Assembly (NCBI GenBank): GCA_003260075.1
Contig: QLIY01000035.1
Span: 76,412 to 140,411, forward strand
Reading direction: 5' to 3'
From: Phallusia mammillata
Taxonomy: Eukaryota; Chordata; Ascidiacea; Phlebobranchia; Ascidiidae
Length of the DNA: 64,000 bases
Shown here piece by piece: positions 53,133 through 64,000 of this stretch. The stretch's first letter is position 1. Each line of letters begins with the position of its first letter. A program made the position numbers and the translations under genes. The notes below the pieces were generated by a model. It ran no database searches, had not been told where the DNA came from, and saw only the letters and a program-made list of their open reading frames with translations.

Positions 53133-54712
53133 ATGCCATTTCGAAGAAGTGCTATATTGTTTTTGCTGTTTGTTCTGCATTTTTGTGTTATCGACTGCGT
53201 AAGTTGGGGAGAATGGCAATCATTGTCAAATGGTACAATACTACAAAGATACAGAGACTGCGCTAATTTAGCGATCACGTGCGTCTCAAAAGAGGAAACA
53301 AGTGGAAATTGCAGAGATGTGTGCGAGAATATTGGTGAAGCGGCCATTAATCTTAATTCAGGGTGAGTTTGTTGGTCCTGATTTGAAGATTTCCTACGAA
53401 AAATCTGATTAAGTTTAAGGCTATTACAGACTTACGGTGTTAATAAGTGGCTGTTAGCGCGTTGAAATATGCTCGCTTTTTAAATGGTTACATATATTAG
53501 GTGATTTAATTTGCAGGTTTGGTTCATGCACCAGCGTTTGTTACAAAGGAATTCATTCTCGCATTTTGACGTGCAGTAAAAACTCCTCTTGCACGCTAAC
53601 TCAATTTCGAAGTTGCGTGAACGAACATGAATGCGTCCATGGCAGCTGGGGAAGTTGGGAAAATTTTGATGATACCGGAGATACATGCAACGGCACAGAG
53701 CACAAGCTTGTTATTAGGCGGTGCATTCAAACACATTCATGCCCATTGGAGTCCACAGGTGGTCCACCATATCAACTCAACTTCGCGGAGTGCGGTGTTT
53801 GGGGGGGGGGGTAAGCTTGTTATTAGGCGGTGCAATCAAACACATCCATGCCCATTGGAGACCACAGGTGGTCCACCATATCAACTCAACTTCGCGGAGT
53901 GCGGTGTTTCTTCATCAACCACATCAACATCTGTCACGAAAACAATGACAGCCTCCCACACAAGTACCAGTACAACACTAAAAACAAAAACTTTGAAAGC
54001 CGCTTCGGGTCAGTGTATTACCGAAAACTGCATTACGGGGGGGGGGCCACACAAGTACCAGTACAACACTACCGCTGAGTGTAAAAACAACAACTTTGAA
54101 AGCCGCTTCGGGTCAGTGTATTACCGAAAACTGCATTACGTGGCAGAAATGGGGTACTTGGAGTGTCTGTCCCCAGCCAGGGGCCAAACAACAAAGAATT
54201 CGGATCTGTCAGGTTTTTCCAAAAAGATGCGTTGGACAAGTAATAACCCAGACTGCAACGGATCAGTGTCCCAATTCCGAACCAAACCAGGAACTTGTTT
54301 TAATCTTGGCGAGTTGCGCAGCGAGTGTTGTGCTACTTGCAATTTTATCATTTCTGGCTATAAAATGCCGGGAAAACAGACACAGAGACAGGATTGAAAA
54401 GGATTTTGCAGAATTCGAGACGGCAGAGGCAGAAAGCAGCGTGGGATCGTTGCGGGCACTTGAAAATCCGGGATATTCGAGTCCGTTAGATGCAATAAGG
54501 TCTGGGGGGGGGGCATAAAATGCCGGGAAAACAGACACAGAGACAGGATTGAAAAATCTCAAGCTTTTGCAGAATTCGAGACGGCAGAGGCAGAAAGCAG
54601 CGTGGGATCGGTGCGTGCACTTGAAAATCCGGGATATTCGAGTCCGTTAGATGCAATAAGGTCTGCGCGAGTTGTTATGGAAGGCGACAGCATCTACGCT
54701 ACTGTGACATGA
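53133..54712 (+). CDS. Single-pass TSR-like receptor with NPGY and ITIM-like cytoplasmic motifs
   Basis: Exon 1 53133-53362 has a signal peptide (ILFLLFVLHFCV). Exon 2 starts at 53517. The ectodomain is Cys-rich with thrombospondin type 1-like pieces: VSWGEWQSL, HGSWGSWENFD...CNQTHPCP and ITWQKWGTWSVCPQPG...RICQ. Between them is a Ser/Thr stretch (SSSTTSTSVTKTMTAS). Then come one membrane span (LVLILASCAASVVLLAILSF), a basic stop-transfer (KCRENRHRDR) and a ~65-residue tail with ENPGY (NPxY type) and SIYATV, which fits the ITIM consensus. Three poly-G joins (53801-53811, 54037-54046, 54504-54513) duplicate coding pieces and break the frame; the real CDS needs these overlaps collapsed. Not recognised as a named orthologue. 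The layout suggests a cell-surface adhesion or immune-type receptor, by inference. Confidence 0.75.
53704..53910. repeat. Coding allelic overlap around poly-G 53801-53811
   Basis: About 100 bp (AAGCTTGTTATTAGGCGGTGC... to GTGCGGTGTTT) is on both sides with several substitutions, some amino-acid changing (IQTHS/NQTHP). Confidence 0.85.
53955..54140. repeat. Coding allelic overlap around poly-G 54037-54046
   Basis: CCACACAAGTACCAGTACAACACTA ... CTGCATTACG repeated. The copies differ by a ~9-bp indel (ACCGCTGAGTGT region). Confidence 0.8.
54360..54664. repeat. Coding allelic overlap around poly-G 54504-54513
   Basis: ATAAAATGCCGGGAAAACAG... to AATAAGGTCTG is repeated. After GGATTGAAAA the left copy has GGATTTTGCAG and the right has ATCTCAAGCTTTTGCAG, an in-frame 6-bp length difference in the cytoplasmic tail. 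Confidence 0.85.
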
Positions 54713-57676
54713 CTAATAGCGACCTCGTTTTCAAAACATTTGTTTTCTTTGTTGCCGCTGTGCAACATATGTTTTGGTTAAGAACATTGCATTACATTGG
54801 TACGTATGTTTATTCGTTGTTAACATTCTGCTTGAACAATAAAGAGTTTTTGTGTGTTCTGATAAACCTATAGACTAAAATTAGGCTTTGATATGGCCGA
54901 TTGTACCAAAAGATCAAGAATAACCAAACGCGCGACATTTTAAACCTGATCCTATCACTTGCCAATGAATAACAGTCACTGAAATGTTGACTCATTTTAC
55001 ACCCAAAACTACATAAATGGCCGTATGCTGTCAATTATCTTAATTCTATCTGTCAAGGTTCAACTGCTTATCAGCAAGCCGGGCGTTGTGATCTTGCAAT
55101 CGTTTACAATCTTCTATTAAAAAGGTAAAACGTGATTGCTGCTACACGTTCATAAACATCTACTCTTTGTGTGAAAGTGTCCTTAATGGGGTGAAACGGG
55201 TAAACTCCTTGTCAAGTTTTTTTTAGGTCTAAATTACGAATCTTTGGCGACACCAAGCGTATAATGACATCTGTCGCAGTAAACCAGATTTGGGGGGGGG
55301 GAAATCTCCTATTAAAAAGGTAAAACGTGATTGCTGCTTCCCGTTCATAAACATCTACTCTTTGTGTGAAAGTGTCCTTAATGGAGTGAAACGGGTAAAC
55401 TCTTTGTCAACGTTTTTTTAGTTGTAAATTACGGATCGTTGGCGACACCAAGCGTATAATGACATCTGTCGCAGTAAACCAGATTTATGATGTTTGTGGC
55501 ATATTTCTATCAACGTTCTGAATCTTGCGAAAACAAATTCTGTAATTTGTGCTCATTTGTCGCAGTAAGCAATAAACAAACAGTGAATTGACGGGCACTG
55601 TTAAAACCTTCAGACATGCATGTGATGCACATCAAACCGCCAGTCATTAGCTTTGACTACAAGAAAGGCTCGTGTCACTGGGGTTATCCCTTGTTTATAA
55701 ACACTTGTGATGGTAGTGCCCACATAATCCAAGCCTAATAAGCAGGCAGAGATTAGGCTATAAAGTCACCGATGATTGCTGATGAAATCAGTTTACGTGC
55801 CATACGCATGTGTACTTATTGGTGAAGAGAGTAAGGTTTTAATTAACACCAAGAAAACTACACGTATACTTGGCCTTATTTTGTCAACAATGTTTAAATA
55901 CTTTCTTTAACTGGTGGTGACCAAATTGTCTCCATCAAGTTTTTGCAAAGTTTTATTAGGCGATTAACCACAAATTATTGCAAAATGACCTGTTTTGTTC
56001 TGTTAGAAATATTTGCTCTGCAGTTCGGCGTATTTCACTTGTAAGTAATTTTATTTGATTCCCACGATATGGTGACGCACCAGCATTGTTTTCGAAACAA
56101 ATTGAAAGTCTGTGGAGTGCCCATAAAACTGATGTGCCTGTTTACGGGGGGGGGGAAAAATTGTCTCTATCAAGTTTTTGCAAAGTTTTATTAGGTGATT
56201 AACCACAAATTATTGCAAAATGACCTGTTTTGTTCTGTTTGAAATCTTTGCTCTGCAGTTCAGCGTATTTCACTCGTAAGTAATTTTATTTGATTCCCAC
56301 GATATGGTAAAGCACCAGCATTGTTTTCGAAGCAAATTGAAAGTCTGTGGAGTGCCCATAAAACTGATGTGCCTGTTTACCGATCAGCTTTACGAGTCCG
56401 TTACGTACCAGAGATGAATTACGACTGTGACAGTCACAGACTCGTGACGTCACCATGTGATTCAACAACAGGAACTGCTGATGTTTAACTTCTACATCGG
56501 TGTCAGCCATTTCGCATCGGACCCGGTACAAAATACACAAAGGTTTATTTAAGATAATTTCACGGAAGCAACGAAGAGGCTATTTGTTAAAACGGTCATA
56601 AATCTCTCCGCTGTTAATCGCTCGGTGGTTCTTCGCTTTCAATGAGCTGCTTCTGACCTCACCCACTGCGTGAATTCCCTCTGCTCCGTGCTTCTTGATT
56701 ATTTGCGCCTTTTTACTATTACTGCGTCATAATTCGTTTAAGTTGCATAATTGATTTGCGCCGAGCACCAATAATGAAATCATGGTGCCTCGTTTTTTTC
56801 CACGATTGCTTCATTATTCATCATTATCCGGCGCGTATTCGACCGTCTTACAAATTTATTTTTATTCGACTTTATCGTCCAGCTCACGCGCCTCACCTCG
56901 GGTCTCCCTAGTTCAACCAAGCAGCAGGCGCCATCGCTAAAACCGTTTCAATCCCGGCTAAACCGCAGCCGTGATCAATACCGTGTAACAGCATCATGAG
57001 TGCATTTTCGGTATCCATTACTTCAATTAAAACCGTGTACTGGGGCCCGCGGCTATCTATCACGTTAGATCCCGGTATCGATTGCATTTAAGAAACAGCG
57101 CAACTTGCTAACAAGATTAAGCCCGCCCCGGCGAGGGGCACCTCCGTTCTGGGCGCGCTTTTAGAAGGAAGCACCTGCAATTAAGCGCTCCCGCTAAAAA
57201 TGCCAAAAACATCTTGGCTGGCTGGGATTAATTGCTGAAAGTGAAATCGACTGCGGATGTTTCGTGTTCGACCAGCGGATGTTGCTTTTAACGCCTGATG
57301 GGGAAACACCTGCAGCACACCCAAGCCCGTGTCACTGGAAATTGTAAGCCGGTATATTTCAAACGATCCATGCAGGTTGATTACACACGCACACAAGGGT
57401 CTTATATGTCACGATAACAACGAGTTACGATACGATATAATATCGCACTGGGCGGGGGCGACAACGTACATGTTGAATTCCCCACGATGTAAAATAAATT
57501 AAACACATGACAGGACTTCAGATGACAACGACAACAAACTATGAAAGAAAAAGTTGAACACGGAGAATGATTTAGAACCGTGATAGGTTTGAGGGGTTTG
57601 CATGCAACTTTTCTATCGCGCGACTTAATTTGACCTCGTGTAAACGTAATGTCATATCACACTAAAATGCGGCAGA
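54713..57676. other. Intergenic between TSR-like gene and Nkx6 3' end, with two allelic overlaps
   Basis: AATAAA at 54838-54843 fits the TSR-like transcript. Overlaps flank poly-G 55292-55301 (about 190 bp, roughly 5% different by eye) and 56146-56155 (about 230 bp). No gene recognised. The GC-rich 56900-57400 stretch has no clear feature. Confidence 0.5.
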
Positions 57677-60600
57677 TTAAAACTTCTGCACAATCGCGTC
57701 ATTGGTTACACCGTTCGGTATGGAGGTGACATAGCCGGGAAAAAGTGAGTCCATGGAAAGGCCCATGGGCGATGATGATGATGATGATGTAAAAGCGTTT
57801 TCCTGGGGTCCAGTCCACGTTTGCGACCCCCCAGGTGTAACTTTGCTACTTGACAACATTCCTACGTTAAACGGAGGAAGAGTGGCCGCGTGGGCATCCC
57901 CAGAACACACAGCTGAAAACTGTGTGGAGTACATACTGCTTGCTGGGTGGTTGCCGGCGGTAAGTTCATTACGCAACTTGTGGCCACCGTAGAGCAGGGA
58001 TTTGAACTGTCGCTCCCGCTCAGTTTCTTGCGGCTGCTCAGTAGCGACTTCTTGTGAGGACGGGCGATTTGGTTGAAGCGGTTTATCGTCGTTGTCGTCC
58101 ACCTCGCTGTTATCGCTCGCCTCATTATCGGTGCCTCGTTTCGATGCTGTGTAAGATCCTCCGCTTGAGTGTGACTCCGAGTAGTTGTCGACGCCGTTGT
58201 CATACTCGGGACTTTCCAGTGATGTCGCGATGTTGTTGGATGATTCGTCACATTTTTGTGAGGGAGAAGTTTGCAACTGGGCGCTGTCCATCTCCTTCAT
58301 CTTCTGCGTAACTTCGACGTCTTGTCGCTTCTTGGCTGACGCCATTTCGGCCGCGTGACGCTTACGCCATTTTGTTCGTCGGTTTTGGAACCACACCTTT
58401 GAGAATGAAAATGCGCTTGTTAATATTGTTCCTATTTTAAAATCTATTTAAAAACATATTAAACTGTTTATTTATAAAAGGTCGTCAAAATGTTTGAGAT
58501 TTTTTAGTTTTGGTTTCCAGTCTTGTCGACAAGAAATACATGCCCCAAATCGGTTCAACTTTCCGCGTGTACAACCTGCTTAATCGATCTTCACAACACG
58601 AACCTGACAAATTCAAAAACACGCGTCAAAAACAACAGCTTGACAGTAAAAAGTTTATCAGCCTCATTAGCCGGTGGCCATACGGTACGCCAACTATTGT
58701 TTCGCCACTCACCAATGGCAGCGCACCGACTAACATCAATACAGAACAATAGGTTGCTAACGCCGATCTCTCCAAGCCCACACGTGCCTGTGCCCGACTG
58801 TGGGCCAGAGAGTTCAAGCGATTAATTCCTATTGTGGTCGAATGTCAACAATATGGGGATAAGCTCGTGTCGGGCCCATCCATTGCGCTAATTATCAACA
58901 ACAAGCATGTGATCAATGGGACAGTGTATTCCCACCCTACTCGCCGGGATCGACGGGTTAGCGAGGATAACAAGCTATAAATTAACGCCAGTGGTCCTCG
59001 GCATTCAAATTAATTCGCTACGCTTTAAGAGTCAACGCCAATGACCTTGCTTTAATCCACAAGAGTTAATCGTTAATGCGTGTTAATTCGATTTTATCGT
59101 CGAGACTTAGATCTATGACTTGCCTAGTTCCCATCAAACCACTTAAAATAATTCGACCAAATTAGTTCTAACCGACTTTACCAAATCAACTATTTTTTCG
59201 CTAATTTTTCGTGGCGTGCTGTTTTAACTTTAAATTGGAAATAAAGTAAAAACGAAGTCCTTATTTTTCTCTCGTAGTTTTAAAGGTGCCGCGGCGCTAC
59301 ATTCACTTGTCTCGGTGAGGGCCAAACCCATTCAGGCAATTATCCCTTGGCACGCGAAGTAATTGAAGAGCGGAGCAAGACCCACGGGTCGCCCAATGAG
59401 ATTGCTAGCTCGCTGGGGATGGCCGGGGGCTCGAAACAAGATTTGTTAATTGTTTTAGGTGATTCCTCACCCGCTCGATTGAAGACACAAGGCCCAATCG
59501 GGAATGCCAAACTTCAAGATTAAACTGTGGTTATTTGTCACGTGGCTTGTATCTATTGGCATTGTAATGGGGCCCTGACCGCCAGCAGTCGATTCGCGTT
59601 ATAAATCTTGGTTCGATATCGTACCCCGGAGTGCACTTAACCGGGAGTGAACGAAAGTTCAAGGCATGTTTCATTGCAATTTGACGGCTGTTCGATTGGG
59701 TGAGTGATAACTTTCGATAGCGATGTATTTTGTCCTGGAAATATTGCATGTGGTCTAAACCCGGGCCAATAAAAAAATTGCGCTGGTTTTTTAGTTTAAT
59801 TTTTTGTTTCGAAATGTGGGTGTTTTTGCCCGAATTAGCTTCTCACCTTGACTTGTGATTCTGTCATTGCAAGAGAGTAGGCAAGTCGCGCCCGTTCGGG
59901 TCCCGCCAGGTATTTGCTCTGCTCGAAGGTCTTTTCCAGGGCGAAAATCTGCTGTCCGGAAAAGGTGGGTCGCGTGTGCTTTTTGCGTCCATACTTTTCC
60001 ATTACGATGGTGGAGGGAGCACCTGTCGGGTTCAATGGATTTATGTTTAAGCCATCCATAATTGATGCCAATTAAATTGTCGGTAATAGAATCTAAAAAT
60101 CGAATGCGCATATAATAAATCGTCGGTGAAAAATAACACGTAGCTGTTTGTCGTGCGTTAAGGTTCAAGGTTGCCTGTTGGTAAATTGCAATGCATGAAC
60201 GGCGAAATTGGGTTAAGCAAACCCTAATTGACCTGGTAATGTACGCAAGTGTCGCAAGCTATTTTGTCTGCACGTCGACCCTCCTTGCAATATTAATGTT
60301 TATTGAGATTAAACTTTGATAAAACCTTGTTTGCGCTGATGTAACGTAACTGTTATAGCTGAGCGGTTGATTTTTTTATTTCGGGAAAAACAAAAATAGA
60401 AGCTTGCATCGGCGAATTTTTTTTACATTTTATGATATGCAATTTATTTTTTAGGGACCTTGTTTGAGAGTTAAACGTTAATTCGTGCAGAAAAAAAAGA
60501 ACATTTGCAATAAAAGAACAAATAAAGGCGATTTTTTTCGCCACCTTTTGCTTTTTAAGTATATAACACTATATCGAAACAAATAACAGTTGTTACAATA

Positions 60601-61493
60601 TATTGCATTGTCTCACTAGTTATATAAGCGAGCCTTAAAACCACAGACAAATAAACGGAAATAGCAAATAAAGGATATGTCGCCATTTTGAATTGGGTAA
60701 CAGAGTGACCGNCTTGTTTAAGAGGTAAAAACAAATACGTTAATTCGTGCAGAAAAAAAAAGAACATTTGCGATAAAAGAACAAATAACGGCGATTTTTT
60801 TCGCCACCTTTTGCTTTGGGGGGGGGGAAAAGAACAAATAAAGGCGATTTTTTTCGCCACCTTTTGCTTTTTAAGTATATAACACTATATCGAAACAAAT
60901 AACAGTTGTTACAATATATTGCATTGTCTCACTAGTTATATAAGCGAGCCTTAAAACCACAGACAAATAAACGGAAATAGCAAATAAAGGATATGTCGCC
61001 ATTTTGAATTGGGTAACAGAGTGACCGTTTCACCTTTACCGGGGGGGGGGGCACTAGTTATATAAGTTTCGAGCCTTAAAACCACAGACAAATAAACGGA
61101 AATAGCAAATAAAGGACATGTCGCCATTTTGAATTGGGTAACAGAGTGACCGTTTCACCTTTACCAACTCCTGGCAATTCGCTTAGCCTTGAAACAGATT
61201 TCTAAATACCTTGAATGTTCATTTTATCTCTCCAATCGTCTGATATTACACCGGGCCAGTAGATGGGAGGTCGACCTGGCAATTCGGCGAGAGGCTTCGG
61301 GTATCGCGCATTAGCTTGACTTTGCATGCAGTTGGTGATGCCCCCGTACATGGCAACCGCTTGGGCCATGGCAACGTTTTGGCCCATGGCCGTGCTGAAT
61401 TTGTTCGTGTTCGTGTTGTGGCTAGCGGCCCTGGCCACATCGCTGTCACAATTTAGTGCACTTGTGGCAATAGGTCTGGCCAGAATGTGATCA

Positions 61494-61526
<33 letters not shown>

Positions 61527-61753
61527 ATGGGTCTGGCCAGAATGTGATCAATTCCGAACGGGGTGCCACCTGCCAAAGACGACGGCATAGAACGAGGTGG
61601 CGCCGAGGAGGTTCCGTTGTGGAATGTCGGATATGGGTAGAATGGCATTGCACAGTTGGCCTTCTTGCCCTCCATCATACCGGCCGAAGCGGCGACATGC
61701 AAGGCCACCGCTGCCGTGTTGCCGCCAAACATGAATGCACCAGAGTCAGCCAT
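57677..61753 (-). CDS. Nkx6: Nkx6 homeobox transcription factor
   Basis: Minus-strand exons: 61210-61753, 59847-60022, 57677-58396. Exon 1 holds the TN/eh1-type Groucho-binding motif ([13 protein letters not shown]) and the NK6 signature [21 protein letters not shown]. Exons 2 and 3 encode the homeodomain: [61 protein letters not shown], with the intron in helix 3 before VWFQNRR. The C-terminus is acidic/Ser-rich ([12 protein letters not shown]) like the NK6 C-terminal domain. Nkx6 proteins are repressors that pattern motor neurons and endoderm. A poly-G join (61494-61524) in exon 1 duplicates DHILARPIA in frame and adds a false proline run. Introns of about 1.45 and 1.2 kb. Confidence 0.96.
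58397..59846. other. Nkx6 intron 2
   Basis: About 1.45 kb with many TAATTA-type homeodomain-like cores (for example around 58960-59110), which suits a regulatory intron. No coding signal; this is inference from base content only. Confidence 0.4.
60353..61190. repeat. Nkx6 intron 1: nested allelic overlaps around N 60712, poly-G 60818-60827 and 61041-61051
   Basis: One region (AAAGAACAAATAAAGGCG ... GAGTGACCG) appears two to three times across three joins, one marked by a single N rather than G. The true intron is shorter than shown. Confidence 0.8.
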
Positions 61754-64000
61754 GTCAGTCAATAGCTATCAATCAAAAATATTAGGCTGCAACACAACAA
61801 AGCACGGCACCGATTAATAACTGGCATGTAAAAGCAACATTTACTCAGGGGAGCAGCTGTCGGGACAAGAAGCAGAACCGCGACAATCAAGTTTCGGGCT
61901 AAAATCGAACCGTTTTATGTGGTTGCGCATAATGTTTTAGGGCTTCGCATTAGCTCGTATAGTTGACGTGATACAACAACATTAATAAACAACGTCTGTC
62001 AGTATAAACTATGTTACTCGACTTGTAAGAGCTTGTTAACTTTCAGAATAATTATACACCTTCTTTGGCGCCGCATTTTAAAAGATCAAAAGCTTTTTTT
62101 AAGCAGCATTGTTTCTCCAAACTGTTTAAAAGCATGAACATAAATTACGTGACAAATACTTAAACAAACCGAAAGAAAAATTAAAATACGCAGTAAAGAA
62201 AACTATAAAACTTCCTAATATCACTAACTCGACACGAATCTTAATTAATAAGAACTAAACAGCAAAGTTTGACAATAACTACTTAAAATAATACTTTCAA
62301 ATTCCTTATCAGTAAGTATGCTTCGTTTGAATTTTCCTGGTGACTAAGTAGAAGCTCCAGGCTGTCTGCTCTGGTGGCGATAATAATTTCGAATGATCTC
62401 GGTCTGGCTGAGATACGGTCAACAACGTTTTTCTCGTTGTTCCTCTCCCTTGCGGTGAGGAAAAGATTCGCGTCGCGACTCGGGGCAGCAGATGAGCGAT
62501 ATTTGGTCAGCGATCGACTCACTGGAATGCTGCCTTTTATCAGAAACACTACTGTTGCAAAAGGTTTGGGGGCCAATTCTGGGCACGCAATTTAAAAACA
62601 TTCAATGATATTTAACATATTGTAACAGTTTTGCGACTGAGCTGAGTTGAGTTTTTTTCGCTTGTTGAAAGACAACATAGCAACACAATTGCACTAAAAC
62701 AAATTTCCAAGCCGAAAATCTTAACAGCGAAAAAATACCAACTCAAATATGGTTATCTTAAATTGCTTTAATAAACTTCCAGTTGTAATATTTTTACCAA
62801 ACCTTATGGGGGGGGGGGTGAAAGACAACATAGCAACACAATTGCACTAAACAAATCTCCAAGCCGAAAATCTTAACAGCGAAAACATGCCTCAAATGTG
62901 GTTATCTTAAATTGCTTTAATAAACTTCCAGTTGTAATATTTTACCAAACCTTAAATATATATTTCTACATATATATTTGAATAAATGTACTTCACAAAT
63001 AGCAATAACATTTGAGTCGTTTATTTTAGTCATGCGCTACGAAATTATTACTACCGTACGAATTATTTCGAGCGTATTTATTCAACAAAACAATCATCCA
63101 CCAGTCCACACGATGTTGTCTTTTTGAATTTATTGCGGCAATTATTAATTTTCAAAATGCGGCCGTCGCGATGATAAACGAACAGCACGACAAAATTTCA
63201 TGTGGCAAATAGAGGTGGTTCACATAATGAAAGGAACATCTGGCGCTGAATTTTTGATGCATTTTAAAAATATACTCCATCGGCGATGTTTGAATGCAGA
63301 GAGAGGGAGTAGCCTGTTTGTATAGGTCGTGTATATTCCATAACGCGCCGGCTTTTCGTATCGATACACAAGGCCAATTATTCAAAACGCAAACATCGCA
63401 AGTAATTTGACTCGTCCTCGGCATTCGCTCTTTGGGAGATCTTTGCTCTCGACAGCCTGGTAATTTTTCACGAAAGCAAACGCCATTATTCATCCATAAA
63501 GTGACACGACGTTCGTGCGACAATGCGACAACAGTAGCGGGTTCCGCGCATGCGACCGTATTCCAAACAATCAGCCGCGCCAAAGCTTTTGCCGTAATTT
63601 ATTGCTCGTCACACTTTGGGTGGATGAACCCGCTGGAGGCCAAACAACGCGAGGTGCGCGCTAAACAATTCTTATCAAATGGCTTCAGATATTGTCTCAA
63701 CTTATCTCCGTCTGGGATGCCAGTTGACACCAATAAATTCTCATCCCTATCGGCTACACTGCTGCTGCTGCTGTATTTAAATGTAAAGCTTGCACAAAGC
63801 CCCGACCGACATGTTTTGTGGGCCACATAAACATTGATACACCGTGTGGCGTATTTAAATCCAAAACAAATGTTGCTCATAGATTAACTTTCCGCCTCGA
63901 TTAAAACCTCATCTTTTGGCAAGGTACCCATATAACATACATGCAGCCCCAATTTCACTGTACGGCTTTAAATTCTAGTAAAACATATTTTTATGTAAAA
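61754..64000. other. Upstream region of Nkx6
   Basis: Includes an allelic overlap (about 130 bp) around poly-G 62808-62818 (GAAAGACAACATAGCAACAC...). No gene recognised. Probably 5' regulatory DNA of Nkx6, although no element can be named. Confidence 0.45.

Noticed and set aside
57753..58311. Plus-strand frames over Nkx6 exon 3
   Set aside because: Shadows of the minus-strand C-terminal coding region.

Overview
The window looks like nuclear DNA from a compact, intron-rich, AT-rich animal genome, most likely a tunicate (ascidian). The support is about one gene per 5 kb, many introns of 60-400 bp with GT-AG ends, and single clear homologues of deuterostome genes (Nkx6, FANK1, RNF139/145, SH3BP4/MACC1, INPP5A, POGLUT1, B4GALT7, RWDD4). 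The species cannot be fixed from sequence alone.

Layout. 1-636 (-): 5' end of a LINE ORF1-like coding region. 886-8667 (+): atlastin/GBP-family GTPase whose helical middle domain is repeated about ten times. 8668-11463: intergenic, with a degenerate tRNA-like repeat pair. 11464-16953 (+): SH3BP4/MACC1-family gene. 17610-21678 (+): flavin-containing monooxygenase with a duplicated first exon. 22836-24170 (-): unnamed serine-rich acidic protein, possibly of Scm3/HJURP or CENP-C-motif type. 24898-25464 (+): RWDD4. 25844-27951 (+): POGLUT1. 28325-30150 (-): FANK1. 31709-33867 (+): secreted IGFBP/Kazal/Ig protein. 33868-38268: gene-poor, with a 353-bp hAT-like MITE and a large allelic duplication. 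38269-40811 (+): RNF139/145-like membrane RING protein. 41109-42407 (-): B4GALT7. 43351-50916 (+): INPP5A. 53133-54712 (+): single-pass TSR-like receptor with an NPGY and an ITIM-like tail. 57677-61753 (-): Nkx6 homeobox gene.

The genes do not form one pathway. Several neighbours are ordinary housekeeping or secretory enzymes: POGLUT1 glucosylates EGF repeats, and B4GALT7 builds the proteoglycan linker.

Assembly caution. There are 23 poly-G tracts (10-97 G) and one N. Most tracts sit between two near-identical copies of the same sequence: the left copy stops at the G run and the right copy restarts before it. This is what is expected if overlapping allelic contigs were joined with a poly-G spacer. 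These joins duplicate exon pieces in the SH3BP4-like, FMO, TSR and Nkx6 genes, so those reading frames must be collapsed before use.

The strongest biological novelty is the GTPase at 886-8667. After a recognisable atlastin/GBP G domain it carries ten alternating short (usually 24-codon) and long (60-75-codon) exons, nearly all phase 0, each pair matching one atlastin middle-domain helical unit.
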